Part shown: positions 53,960 through 62,881 of the stretch, in pieces
How positions within the stretch are numbered: position 1 is the stretch's first letter
Layout: each line of letters starts with the position of its first letter
Assembly (NCBI RefSeq): GCF_001890765.1
Contig: NZ_KV878783.1
Coordinates: 4,492,771 to 4,556,770 of the forward strand
DNA: 64,000 nucleotides
DNA from: Spirulina major PCC 6313
GTDB taxonomy: Bacteria; Cyanobacteriota; Cyanobacteriia; Cyanobacteriales; Spirulinaceae
Direction of reading: 5' to 3'
Notes under the pieces: model-generated
Database searches by the model: none
Told to the model about the DNA's origin: nothing
Seen by the model: only the letters and a program-made list of their open reading frames with translations
Translations under genes and position numbers: made by a program

Positions 53960-56900
53960 CTAACCCCCATCCTCCGGATTTTTATGGCCCAACAACCAAT
54001 AGGTTTTCATGTCGCCCCGCCCGCGCACATCGATCGTGCCGCGTTCTTCACAGTCGAACTGATCGGCGATTTTTGCGTAGGTGGTCGCGGTGAGTTGAAT
54101 CCGTCCTGGCATCCCTTGGGATTCCATCCGCGAGGCAATATTCACCGTATCGCCCCAAAGATCATAGCTAAACTTGCGAATCCCGATTACCCCTGCCACC
54201 ACCGGCCCGGTATGAATCCCAATCCGCAGGTTAATCGGTTCACCGTCAGGATAAGTGAAACTACTAATCGCTTCTTGAATATTGAGGGCAAAGTCTGCGA
54301 TCGCACTGGCATGATCTTCAAAGAAAATCGGCAAGCCCCCCACCACCATATAGGCATCGCCAATCGTCTTAATCTTCTCCAAATGATGCCAATCCGCCAA
54401 CTTATCAAATAACGAAAAAATCCGGTTTAATAAATCCACCAACTCCGTCGCAGAAAGGGTCGAGGATAAATGAGTAAACCCCACAATATCCGCAAACAAC
54501 AATGTCACTTCGCTAAACTGTTCCGCCACCAACCCCGTTGATCGTTTCAACCGTTGGGCGATCGTATGGGGCAGAATATTGAGCAGTAATTGTTCCGAGC
54601 GATGTTGTTCAGCCCGCAAAGATTCTTCGGCTAAGCGTCGCTCCGTCGTATCCGTCGCCACCGAAAGAATTTCCACTAATTCACCCTGTTCATCATAAAT
54701 TGGTTGATTCGCCCAAGTCACCCATAATCGCTGCCCATCGCTGCGAATATTCTCATTCTCATGGACTCGATTTTGATTGGGATTACGCACAATTTCGGCT
54801 AACATCTCGCGTAAATCATTACCCGCTTGATCTTGGGGGGCGATAATCGTTCCCATAATATTTTTGCCAATAATTTCCGCTTCAGAATAGCCAAAAAATT
54901 CACAACCACGACGATTAATAAAGAGTAACGTCCCGTCGGGTTTCCAGCGGATAATCGTCGAACTTACATTTTGAATGAGGTGGCGAAATTCTGCTTCGTT
55001 TTTGCGCAGGGTTTCTGCGGCCTTTTCCCGCTCGGTAATATCTTCGGCAATACAGAGAATATACCGAATATCACCATGTTTATCCCGTAATGGCAGTTTA
55101 ATTAAACGCTGTCGAAGAATATCCCGATAGTGATCACGAATGACCTCATGTTCATGAATAATGGTTTCTCCAGAGGCGATGATCTTTTGATCTTCTGTGG
55201 TAAATTGTTCGGCAATTTCTGGGGTTTCTAAATCATAACTATTAAATCCTAATGTTTCTGTGGCTTTCAACCCGTAGAGTTTTTCAGCACCGGGATTCCA
55301 GAGTACATAACGAAAGTCATTTTTTGCATCTTTGACAAAGATGGCGAGGGGAATATTTTTAACGATGGTGTTGAGGAATTGTTGGGAGCGATAGAGGTCT
55401 TGTTCGAGGGTTTTACGTTGGGTGATGTCGCGGGCAACCCAGAGCACGGTGGTGTCGGTGATGGCGGAAATGGTGGCAGCAAACCACAGTTCGCACTGGG
55501 TTTGGGGCATGAAAACTTTGTATTCTGTGGTGATACTGACGGTGTTGGCGAGGGCGGTTTGGATATAGCCTAAAAACTCATCGGCTTGTTCAGGGGGAAA
55601 GAGATCATGGTTGGTTTTGCCGATCATGGTTTCGGCGGGTTGGATCAGGAGGGCGGGGTTGGTGGAGGGAATTTTGAGGTAGCGTCCGTCGGCATCGGTG
55701 ATGAAGACGAGTTCGGTCATGGCGGCGAAGATGCCCCGTAATTCGACTTCGGCTTCGGCCAGTTTGGCGGTGCGGCGTTGGACTTGCTGTTCAAGGAGGG
55801 TGAAGGATTCGGTGAGTTGGCTGGACATGGCGTTGAAGGCCTGGGCCAGGAGTTGAATTTCGGTGATGCGACCATGGCGGACGGTTTGATCGAGTTTGCC
55901 AGCGGCGATCGCTTGACTGGCGGTGATCAAGCGGGTGATCGGGCGGGTGATCCAGCGGGAGGTGAGCAGACCGAGAAAAATGGAGCAGATCAGGGCTAGG
56001 GCGCAGAGTTGCAGGGTGGTGCGCGTGTTTGCATGGATGCGTTCCATGAAGTCGGCTTCGGGGACGACGACAATGATCAACCAGTCGAGACCTTGATCAT
56101 CACCGAGGGGGGTGACTTGGATGAATTGCCGTTCGTTGTCGAGGAAGAATTCGAGTTGTTGGGGGCGGTCGAGGGTGGTGAGGTCAGGATAGCGTGTTTG
56201 GAGGTGGGTGGCGGTTTCGGAGAGGAGGCGATCGCTACTATTGATCGCTTTAATCCGCAAGGTTGTCCCGTAGGTCATCAAAAACGGTTGATCGAGGGTG
56301 GAACTGGCCACCAACAGCCCCGATCGCTCCATGATGAAGGCCTGACCCGATGCGCTAATCTCCAGGGTTTTCAAAAAATTCCCCAGGGATGCGAGTTGTA
56401 ATTCAGCACTAAACACTCCGATCGGCTCACCATCAGGGCCATCGATGGGTTGACTGAGGGGGTGGGCGAGGGATTGGGTTTCGATGCGGGTGTAGATGTT
56501 GCCCCAGGTGGGGCGATCGGCGGCGATCGCTTCCTGAAACCAGAGTTGTTCGCGCACATCGATCAGCCGCGCCTCGGTCTGAGGCACTGCCTGAAGCTCC
56601 CCCGCCTGATCCCACTGCAACTGACGCAGGAACGGCGGGTTTTGGAGTTGTACCCAGCCCTGAATCGTGCCATCGGCCAACCGTTTGACGCTGATTAAAT
56701 CCCCCGCCACACTCCCAAATTGCAGCGTACTCAACTCCGGAAACAAGGTCATTTGTTGCTTAAAGGTGGCGAGTAAGGGGTCCCAATTTTGCCCCTGGCC
56801 ATCCCAAAACCCCACTTGCACCGTGTTAGCGTTGAGTTGATTCACCGTTTCCGGTCGGGTAATATACTCCTGAAGTTGTTGCTGAATCCGAGCCGTCACC

Positions 56901-57073
56901 TCGCTCCGCAATTGCCCCGTCACATCATTCACCGCTCGCTGACCATTGCGCACAGAGAGCCATCCGGTTAGTCCCACCGCCACCATAATTTGAATCACAA
57001 AGGGGAGGACTAACAGGATGCGGAGGGAAATACTCTCAGGGGGCTGGAGAGTCCAGCGTGTAAACCACTTCAA
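53960..57073 (-). CDS. class III adenylate cyclase with dCache-HAMP-PAS sensor
   Basis: A 1037-residue membrane receptor that should make cAMP. One helix (ILLVLPFVIQIMVAVGLTGWLSV) precedes a dCache domain (about 45-350: AELQLASLGNFL, FIMERSGLLVASS). A second helix (LQLCALALICSIFLGLLTSRW), HAMP and three PAS units follow (about 445-560, 570-690 and 695-815). The cyclase domain (about 860-1025) has metal Asps in LLFADIVGFTH and GDAYMVVGG. The base-selecting pair is Lys in EKIKTIGDAY and Asp in YDLWGDTVNIASRM, the adenylate-cyclase combination rather than the guanylate one. The sensor half is paralogous to that of the kinase at 38722. The start is near the left of 57073; AT-rich sequence precedes it. 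Confidence 0.93.
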   Translation of the reverse strand: MKWFTRWTLQPPESISLRILLVLPFVIQIMVAVGLTGWLSVRNGQRAVNDVTGQLRSEVTARIQQQLQEYITRPETVNQLNANTVQVGFWDGQGQNWDPLLATFKQQMTLFPELSTLQFGSVAGDLISVKRLADGTIQGWVQLQNPPFLRQLQWDQAGELQAVPQTEARLIDVREQLWFQEAIAADRPTWGNIYTRIETQSLAHPLSQPIDGPDGEPIGVFSAELQLASLGNFLKTLEISASGQAFIMERSGLLVASSTLDQPFLMTYGTTLRIKAINSSDRLLSETATHLQTRYPDLTTLDRPQQLEFFLDNERQFIQVTPLGDDQGLDWLIIVVVPEADFMERIHANTRTTLQLCALALICSIFLGLLTSRWITRPITRLITASQAIAAGKLDQTVRHGRITEIQLLAQAFNAMSSQLTESFTLLEQQVQRRTAKLAEAEVELRGIFAAMTELVFITDADGRYLKIPSTNPALLIQPAETMIGKTNHDLFPPEQADEFLGYIQTALANTVSITTEYKVFMPQTQCELWFAATISAITDTTVLWVARDITQRKTLEQDLYRSQQFLNTIVKNIPLAIFVKDAKNDFRYVLWNPGAEKLYGLKATETLGFNSYDLETPEIAEQFTTEDQKIIASGETIIHEHEVIRDHYRDILRQRLIKLPLRDKHGDIRYILCIAEDITEREKAAETLRKNEAEFRHLIQNVSSTIIRWKPDGTLLFINRRGCEFFGYSEAEIIGKNIMGTIIAPQDQAGNDLREMLAEIVRNPNQNRVHENENIRSDGQRLWVTWANQPIYDEQGELVEILSVATDTTERRLAEESLRAEQHRSEQLLLNILPHTIAQRLKRSTGLVAEQFSEVTLLFADIVGFTHLSSTLSATELVDLLNRIFSLFDKLADWHHLEKIKTIGDAYMVVGGLPIFFEDHASAIADFALNIQEAISSFTYPDGEPINLRIGIHTGPVVAGVIGIRKFSYDLWGDTVNIASRMESQGMPGRIQLTATTYAKIADQFDCEERGTIDVRGRGDMKTYWLLGHKNPEDGG

Positions 57074-57104
57074 ACGATATTTTCAGAAGAATACAACAGC
57101 CTTC

Positions 57105-57845
57105 TTAATCAAACCATTTTTGAACGAGGGCTTTAATCTCACCATTGTCCTTCATTTCCTGAAGGACTGTATCAAACTTCTCGGTGTAGGGAGAGCCTTT
57201 CGGGAACGCGATCGCACTCCCCGCCGTCTCCGTGGGAACCCGATCCCCCAAAACCAGATCCGGATTTGAGGCGGTATATTTTTCCGCCACATTGCGCTCC
57301 ACTACGATCGCATCCACGGTTTTTGCCTTCAAGCCCTGGATCAATTCCCCCACCTTCGCCATCGGCACTAAGGTGATTCCCTCCATCGCCGCCACAGCTT
57401 CCGCTTGAATCGTTTTTTCCTGAGCACCGATGGTCTTGCCCTGCAACTCATCTACCGTTGCGATCGGATTGCTCCCCATCGCCACAATCACACTTTCATT
57501 TTCGTAATAACGCTGGGTAAAGTCCACCCGCTCTAGACGTTCCGCCGTCGGACTCATCCCCGCCATCACAAAATCCACCTCTTCCGCTTCGAGGGCATCA
57601 ATCAGGGTATCAAAATCCATATCACGAATTTCTAGGTCGTAGTTCAACTCTTCAGCGATCGCTGTGGCAATATCCACATCAAAACCGACAATTTCACCCC
57701 CTTGATCCTTAAACTCATAGGGGGGATAGTCCGCCGAGGTTCCCATCACCAAGGTTTGGGGGCCACTACAGCCCAGAATCACCCCACAGCTTAGAATCGC
57801 GAGACTGATCCAACGCCAACGGATCATAATTTGTTTCCAGTTCAT
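57105..57845 (-). CDS. periplasmic amino-acid-type solute-binding lipoprotein
   Basis: 246 residues. A lipobox (LAILSCGVILGC, lipid-bearing Cys at about 24) anchors it to the outer face of the plasma membrane. The SBP_bac_3 domain follows: GTSADYPPYEFKDQGGEIVGFDVDIATAIAEEL, FVMAGMSPTAERLERVDFTQRYYEN, and AIAFPKGSPYTEKFDTVLQEM. Such proteins deliver polar or basic amino acids to an ABC importer, but no permease or ATPase gene is nearby. The ligand is unknown. The start ATG is at 57845; a GTG nine bases upstream is less likely. Confidence 0.9.
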   Translation of the reverse strand: MNWKQIMIRWRWISLAILSCGVILGCSGPQTLVMGTSADYPPYEFKDQGGEIVGFDVDIATAIAEELNYDLEIRDMDFDTLIDALEAEEVDFVMAGMSPTAERLERVDFTQRYYENESVIVAMGSNPIATVDELQGKTIGAQEKTIQAEAVAAMEGITLVPMAKVGELIQGLKAKTVDAIVVERNVAEKYTASNPDLVLGDRVPTETAGSAIAFPKGSPYTEKFDTVLQEMKDNGEIKALVQKWFD

Positions 57846-57955
57846 CGCCACCACGTTTGTTCACAAAGGTACTGTCATACCCTATGCTCAATTGCCCTGT
57901 CAATCCGGATAATTATTACGAGGATTTACAAACAGGGGGCGATCGCGTCAGCGAT

Positions 57956-58933
57956 CTAGGCGTTGACAAATTCTGAGAGCCAATGGACGAGATTAAGTTG
58001 ATGGAGAATGATTTGGCGAGCTTCAGCGATCGCCTCCTGAGCCTCGTGCCAGGCATCAAGAGTAGACGTAACCTCCCGAAGATAGGCCGCCCCCGCCGCA
58101 TCTAAACTGGGCAAGCGCAAAAAACTCCCTGGGGGCAGGAGGCGATCGGCCGCCGAGCCACCATGATAAATCGGCAAACACCAGCCCAGCAGCGCATCCC
58201 ACAGCTTTTCACTCACATACCAATCATTATCGGCGTAGTTTTCAATGGCGAGATTGTAATAGTAGGGGCCGAGGGCGTTGGCTTTGTTCACCAATTCGCC
58301 GCGACCTTGGGCCCAGGCCGGAAGACCGCGCCCATAGAGATCAAAGGGGGTTTCGGTGTCGCGCAGGAGTTTGAGAAAGGCGAGGCGATCGCGGTGGCAT
58401 TGGGTGCGGTTGATCCCGGAGGTAATCCAGCAGCAGCGTTCAGTTTTTTCCGGTGGGCCGAGGCTGTCCAGTTCCCGAAAACCGCGATTATAGTACCAAA
58501 TGGCGGGCATCGGCTCTGGGGTTGGGGCCCAATCATCGGGGCCGGACACATAGCCGCAATAGTGCTGGGCTTGGGCGTAGGCGGTGCGGCGATCGCGCTC
58601 TTTTTCCGGGAAAGGCGGTTCACGGACGAGGGAAATAATCCGCTCTTTGGGCAGTTGAGCAAGGCGATCGCGCACCTGGGCATTCCGTTCTACTTGGGCT
58701 TGTCGTTGGGCGCGAACACTGCGCCGCCAGCGTTGCCCCAGGGGAATCGGGGTGGGTTCGGTGGGAAAATCGTGAAAATTATAAAGCAGCAGATAATCCG
58801 GATTCTGAGCCGGGGCGAGGATTTGGATCTTGCCCCACCGGCCGCAGGGGTGGGGGGTTTGGGACCAGAGCCAATCCCGTTGGGTCAAGCCCCCGTAACT
58901 GCTGATCATGCCAATGGTAAGCGGTGCGGTCAT
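57956..58933 (-). CDS. glycosyltransferase family 10 (fucosyltransferase-like)
   Basis: 325 residues from the ATG at 58933 (MTAPLTIGMISSYGG). The C-terminal region ALGPYYYNLAIENYADNDWYVSEKLWDALLGWCLPIYHGG matches the GT10 consensus, in which the ENS...DYVTEK segment forms the GDP-fucose site. The N-terminal half is divergent. It probably adds fucose or a related sugar to a surface glycan, but the acceptor is unknown. No other glycan gene is adjacent except the partial glycosyltransferase at the window end. Confidence 0.8.
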   Translation of the reverse strand: MTAPLTIGMISSYGGLTQRDWLWSQTPHPCGRWGKIQILAPAQNPDYLLLYNFHDFPTEPTPIPLGQRWRRSVRAQRQAQVERNAQVRDRLAQLPKERIISLVREPPFPEKERDRRTAYAQAQHYCGYVSGPDDWAPTPEPMPAIWYYNRGFRELDSLGPPEKTERCCWITSGINRTQCHRDRLAFLKLLRDTETPFDLYGRGLPAWAQGRGELVNKANALGPYYYNLAIENYADNDWYVSEKLWDALLGWCLPIYHGGSAADRLLPPGSFLRLPSLDAAGAAYLREVTSTLDAWHEAQEAIAEARQIILHQLNLVHWLSEFVNA

Positions 58934-59141
58934 CGTCGGTTCCCCACATTCTCGCTCTAGCCTAGCCGATCTCGTTGCGATCCTCGCGACTGAGCCTCTG
59001 ACCCACAATGAACCAAGCGCAAAACCTTGGAATTATTGCAGTCACAAGGTTTAGGACATCTAAAAGATACTTTCGGCTCAAAGACAATCGAGGGCTGAGC
59101 TTATCGACGGGTCAATGATTCTCAAAAAATCCCTGTAACCC

Positions 59142-60575
59142 TTAGATATTACAATCTGCAAGTCTTGACGCAAAAGAAGAACCAATCTCTTTCGATCCTC
59201 CCCAAAACCCTCTCCACCAAACCCACCACTCCCCTCCCACACACAACCCTGGGAGGTGTCCCTCCGGTGCTTGGGTGTTGAACGTTAAGTCTTTGTAGGA
59301 CAACCAAGATTGCCTCTTTCGCCAGCCCACCGCATCCCCGAACGCTTTCCAGACCTGTTCATCATACTGCCTGGTTCCGCCCAACGTTTGATAAATCCGC
59401 TTCTGGATGCTAAACCCAAAACGCCCTTGGCTGTAATTCACCCAAAGCTGATCAATGGCGCGTAAATCCTCACAAGGGAACTTTTTAATATTGTCAATAT
59501 CAAGCCAGCCTTCCTCGGTGCGGTTCGCCACTGCCAATATTTGCTTGACTGTTTCTTGATCCGCGTTCCGCCAATCCCCCGCCTTGAGCAACTCCGCCAA
59601 CCGTTGATAGCGTTTCGGAACCCGAAGTGAGGCAGGCCGAGTTTGGGTTTTAGGCAGAGATGAACTCGTTTGAGGCGTTTGTGGTGAACGAACAGCAGAT
59701 GGTTGTAAATCTTGCAGTACCGCTTGGGCAGATTGCGATCGCCTCTTTGGAGCTTGCTGGATTAAATGATCTAAAATTTGACCCAGTTCATCACTGACTG
59801 CATTTCCATTAAGAAAATCACGCCAAGCCCATTCCATTTCATCAGAATCGTACAAATCAAAGGGACTCATCTGCGTCAGTAAATGCAAACACGTTACCCC
59901 TAAACTATAGAGATCACTGATAAACTTAGCCTTGCCCATTGCTTGCTCTGGGGCGCAATATTCCGGTGCACCAATGATTGTTCCTGTCACTGTGCGCTGA
60001 ACTTGCTTTAATACTTTTGCTGCGCCAAAATCAACTAAAACTAATTTTTGATCCGATGATTTCCGAATGATATTATCTGGCTTAACATCACGGTGAATCA
60101 CATTTTTGCCATGTACAAAATCTAAAATCCCCAATACATCAATCAGTAATTCCCGAATTTGTGGCTCAGAAAAGACACCATTTTCTGCTAATTCTTGATC
60201 TAGCGTTTTACCATTGACGAACTCTTGCACTAAATACTGTTGGCCCTCGTCCGTAAAATAGGCCAACAATTCGGGAATTTGCGGATGATGCCCCAATTGT
60301 TCTAATTGTTCTGCTTCTTGGGCGAATAATTCCGCTGCTTTGCCAAGGCTGGCCGTTCCTTGCGCTTGGGGTAACAACTGCTTAATGACACAAAACGGTT
60401 TCGAGGGTTTATCTTCATCGACCGCGAGAAAGGTTCGCCCGAACCCACCCTGACCGATAATTTTTTTAGCCCAGTACCGCTCACGGAGAAGGAGTTTTTG
60501 GCCACACTTGACACAAAATTGATGGCTTTCAGGATTAGAGGGGTGGAGACAGGCGGGATTCAGACAATGACGCAT
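59142..60575 (-). CDS. serine/threonine kinase fused to a GUN4 domain
   Basis: 477 residues. A four-cysteine zinc-ribbon-like start (C4, C9, C21 and C24) is typical of cyanobacterial kinases. A complete kinase domain follows (about 33-290: GQGGFGRTFLA, CVIKQLLP, NVIHRDVKPDN, LVDFGAAK, YCAPEQ). A Ser/Pro-rich linker leads to a C-terminal GUN4 domain (about 340-450: LAELLKAGDWRNADQETVKQIL, CEDLRAIDQLWVNYSQGRFGFS). GUN4 binds porphyrins and activates Mg-chelatase, so this protein may link tetrapyrrole level to phosphorylation. No transmembrane helix is present. The ATG at 60575 is chosen because it opens the zinc ribbon. Confidence 0.9.
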   Translation of the reverse strand: MRHCLNPACLHPSNPESHQFCVKCGQKLLLRERYWAKKIIGQGGFGRTFLAVDEDKPSKPFCVIKQLLPQAQGTASLGKAAELFAQEAEQLEQLGHHPQIPELLAYFTDEGQQYLVQEFVNGKTLDQELAENGVFSEPQIRELLIDVLGILDFVHGKNVIHRDVKPDNIIRKSSDQKLVLVDFGAAKVLKQVQRTVTGTIIGAPEYCAPEQAMGKAKFISDLYSLGVTCLHLLTQMSPFDLYDSDEMEWAWRDFLNGNAVSDELGQILDHLIQQAPKRRSQSAQAVLQDLQPSAVRSPQTPQTSSSLPKTQTRPASLRVPKRYQRLAELLKAGDWRNADQETVKQILAVANRTEEGWLDIDNIKKFPCEDLRAIDQLWVNYSQGRFGFSIQKRIYQTLGGTRQYDEQVWKAFGDAVGWRKRQSWLSYKDLTFNTQAPEGHLPGLCVGGEWWVWWRGFWGGSKEIGSSFASRLADCNI

Positions 60576-60670
60576 AGTGGGGAACGCGATCGCAATACCG
60601 TTAAATTTTATCCTGCCTGGGTTGGAATGAAGGCGGAGCCAAGTCACGAGATAACGAGAGAATGAGGGGG

Positions 60671-61936
60671 TTAGAGCGATCGCACCAACCGCACCCCCAC
60701 AAAAATTTCCCGCACCCAAGGCTGATACCAATTGCGAAAACTATTGCGCAGCCCCCAGGGTCGCGTCGCCCAACTGCCGCCGCGCATTACCTGATGTTGC
60801 CCATCAAAATAGGCCGCCGAATAGCCCCGATAGGGATAGGCCTCAAATCCTGGATAGGGCGCGAAAGGGGTCGCCGTCCATTCCCAGACATTGCCCAATA
60901 AATCCCAGCAGCCCGTTTTGCTTTGGCCTTGGGGGTAGGCATTGACGGCGGTGGTGTGGCCGATCTGGGTGTCAAAATTGCTGTGGTGGGGTTGGGGGGG
61001 ATCTTCGCCCCAAGGATAGGGCCAGAGGGTTTCGCCGCTGCCATTGCTCCCGGCGGCTTTTTCCCATTCCCATTCCGTGGGTAGACGTTTGCCGACAAAA
61101 TGGGCATAGGCTTCGGCTTCGTAGTAGCTGATGCCGCAGACGGGGTGGTGCTGCCCGGTGGGGTCGGGTTGCCAATGGAGGGGTTGGGTGATGGCGTGGG
61201 TGGTGCGCCATTGCCAACCGGCCGCGCTCCAATGGTCGGGGTTTTGGTAGCCGTCGGCGGCGATGAACTCGTGATATTGGCCCTGGGTGACGGGGAAGCG
61301 ATCGCATTCAAACCCATCCACCCAAACCCGTTGGGCCGGTCGTTCATTATCCTGGGTTTCGATGCGATCGCACCCCACCACCACCGTTCCGGCGGGAATG
61401 ATCACGCTGTCAAAGTCGGGACTGGGTAAGGCGGTCGCCGGAAGCGGGGGTAAACCGGTGGCGAGACGATGGAGAAAGGCCACGGTTTCGTTATGCTGGC
61501 TTTCGTGCTGCAAAAGCCACACCCAGAGCCGGACTTGTTGGTCTACCGGAGCGCGATCGAGATAGGCCAACACTCGCGATCGCACCTCCGCCAGATAGTC
61601 TAAAATCCAGCCCCGATCGGGTAAATTTTGCCGTTCGGCCTTGGGTAAACTATCCGCCGCAAAAAGACGATTGAGGGTGGGATCGAGGGGCTTTTCCCCA
61701 GCGCACTGCTGCAAAATCCACAGTTCTTCCGTCCAGCCAAGATGCCCCAAATGCCACCCCAGCGGGCTGTAGTCCGAATGCAGTTGGGGGCAAAAGTGGG
61801 AGGCGGTGATCCGGTCGAACAGGGCGAGGGTGCGATCGCGGCAGGCGGCCCAATGGTGACGGAGGACGGTACGGAGGGCAGCGCGATCGCCTTCCGATGT
61901 GAAAAGGGCAGGATCAAAGGGGGGTAATGGTGACAT
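60671..61936 (-). CDS. egtB: ergothioneine biosynthesis protein EgtB
   Basis: A non-haem iron sulfoxide synthase that joins hercynine to a thiol donor with oxygen. The N-terminal DinB-type domain (about 20-160) has the metal ligands in WHLGHLGWTEE and the HX3HXE motif HESQHNE. The C-terminal FGE-sulfatase domain (about 175-421) has VDGFECDRFPVTQGQYHEFI, RLPTEWEWEKAA, GNVWEWTATPF and MRGGSWATRPWGLRNSFRNWY. The start ATG at 61936 overlaps egtC by 23 bp, showing translational coupling. EgtD, the histidine methyltransferase that supplies hercynine, is not in the window. Confidence 0.9.
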   Translation of the reverse strand: MSPLPPFDPALFTSEGDRAALRTVLRHHWAACRDRTLALFDRITASHFCPQLHSDYSPLGWHLGHLGWTEELWILQQCAGEKPLDPTLNRLFAADSLPKAERQNLPDRGWILDYLAEVRSRVLAYLDRAPVDQQVRLWVWLLQHESQHNETVAFLHRLATGLPPLPATALPSPDFDSVIIPAGTVVVGCDRIETQDNERPAQRVWVDGFECDRFPVTQGQYHEFIAADGYQNPDHWSAAGWQWRTTHAITQPLHWQPDPTGQHHPVCGISYYEAEAYAHFVGKRLPTEWEWEKAAGSNGSGETLWPYPWGEDPPQPHHSNFDTQIGHTTAVNAYPQGQSKTGCWDLLGNVWEWTATPFAPYPGFEAYPYRGYSAAYFDGQHQVMRGGSWATRPWGLRNSFRNWYQPWVREIFVGVRLVRSL

Positions 61937-62693
61937 CAAGACTTGGTTCCACAATGAGACGACTTTGGGGCGGGCAGGGCTGCCAATTGCCTGCAAATAA
62001 CGGTTCAGAGGCCAAAATCACCGCCTCCGGATAGTGGGGATCATTTTGGAGCCAGTAGAGGGTTGGCAGGATGTCAAAATTAGCGTAGCGACAGGCGATG
62101 AGGCGATCGCCCGTGCTGGCGATCGTGGTGGCGGTAAATTTGCAAAAGGGCGATCGCGCCAAGTCCCCGATTTGATGCAGAGCCGCTGCGATCGCCTCCT
62201 CTAAAGGCATTTGGGCCAAATAGGTCAGCACCAACGCATAGAGATATTCTGAATCCGTACTCCCCTGCACCCATTCATCCGCCTTTTCACTGAGCAAATT
62301 CCGAATCGGGCGGCGCAAGGTATGGCGAAACTGGTCAATATAGCCGTTATGACTAAACAGTAAATGCCCCTTACTAAACGGCTGGCAATTGCCCAAATCC
62401 ACCGCCAAACCCGGCGTGGCACTGCGCACATACCCCACCATGCAGCGCGTTTCCACATAGCGCGTCAAATGGGGCAAATTCACATCATTCCAGATCGGGC
62501 AGGTGTTTTTGTAGAGATAGGGCAATTCGGCGCGATCGCTGTGATACCACCCCAACCCAAAGCCGTCGGCGTTGAGTAGGGCCTCCTGCATTTCTTGGGG
62601 GGCATAGCTTTGCACCACAAGGGAATGGGGCGGTTTAATCACAATGCGATCCAGTTGCAGGGGAGGGCCAAGATACGCCAATAAACGACACAT
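61914..62693 (-). CDS. egtC: ergothioneine biosynthesis amidase EgtC
   Basis: A class II glutamine amidotransferase-type hydrolase (259 residues) that removes glutamate from the gamma-glutamyl intermediate. The catalytic Cys2 is exposed after Met removal (MCRLLAYLG). NADGFGLGWY, GCMVGYVRSATPG-like and LLFSHNGYIDQFR segments form the Ntn hydrolase pocket. The overlap with egtB supports the ergothioneine assignment over other class II amidotransferases. It is the first gene of the pair, with about 190 bp of upstream sequence up to the divergent membrane glycosyltransferase. Confidence 0.88.
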   Translation of the reverse strand: MCRLLAYLGPPLQLDRIVIKPPHSLVVQSYAPQEMQEALLNADGFGLGWYHSDRAELPYLYKNTCPIWNDVNLPHLTRYVETRCMVGYVRSATPGLAVDLGNCQPFSKGHLLFSHNGYIDQFRHTLRRPIRNLLSEKADEWVQGSTDSEYLYALVLTYLAQMPLEEAIAAALHQIGDLARSPFCKFTATTIASTGDRLIACRYANFDILPTLYWLQNDPHYPEAVILASEPLFAGNWQPCPPQSRLIVEPSLDVTITPL

Positions 62694-62881
62694 GGGGCAA
62701 AAAATGACGATAAACAGAGCAAAAAAAAAGCCGATATCATCAGGCTTTCAGCCTTAACTGTATCCCAAATATTCCCCGGCGATCCGTCGTGGTGCGATCG
62801 CAGCCGCCACCCCAACCCGTGATCCTCCCTCGCTAGACTAGGGTGAGAAAATTCGCATCTCTATCCCTTGTTGGCAATTCC

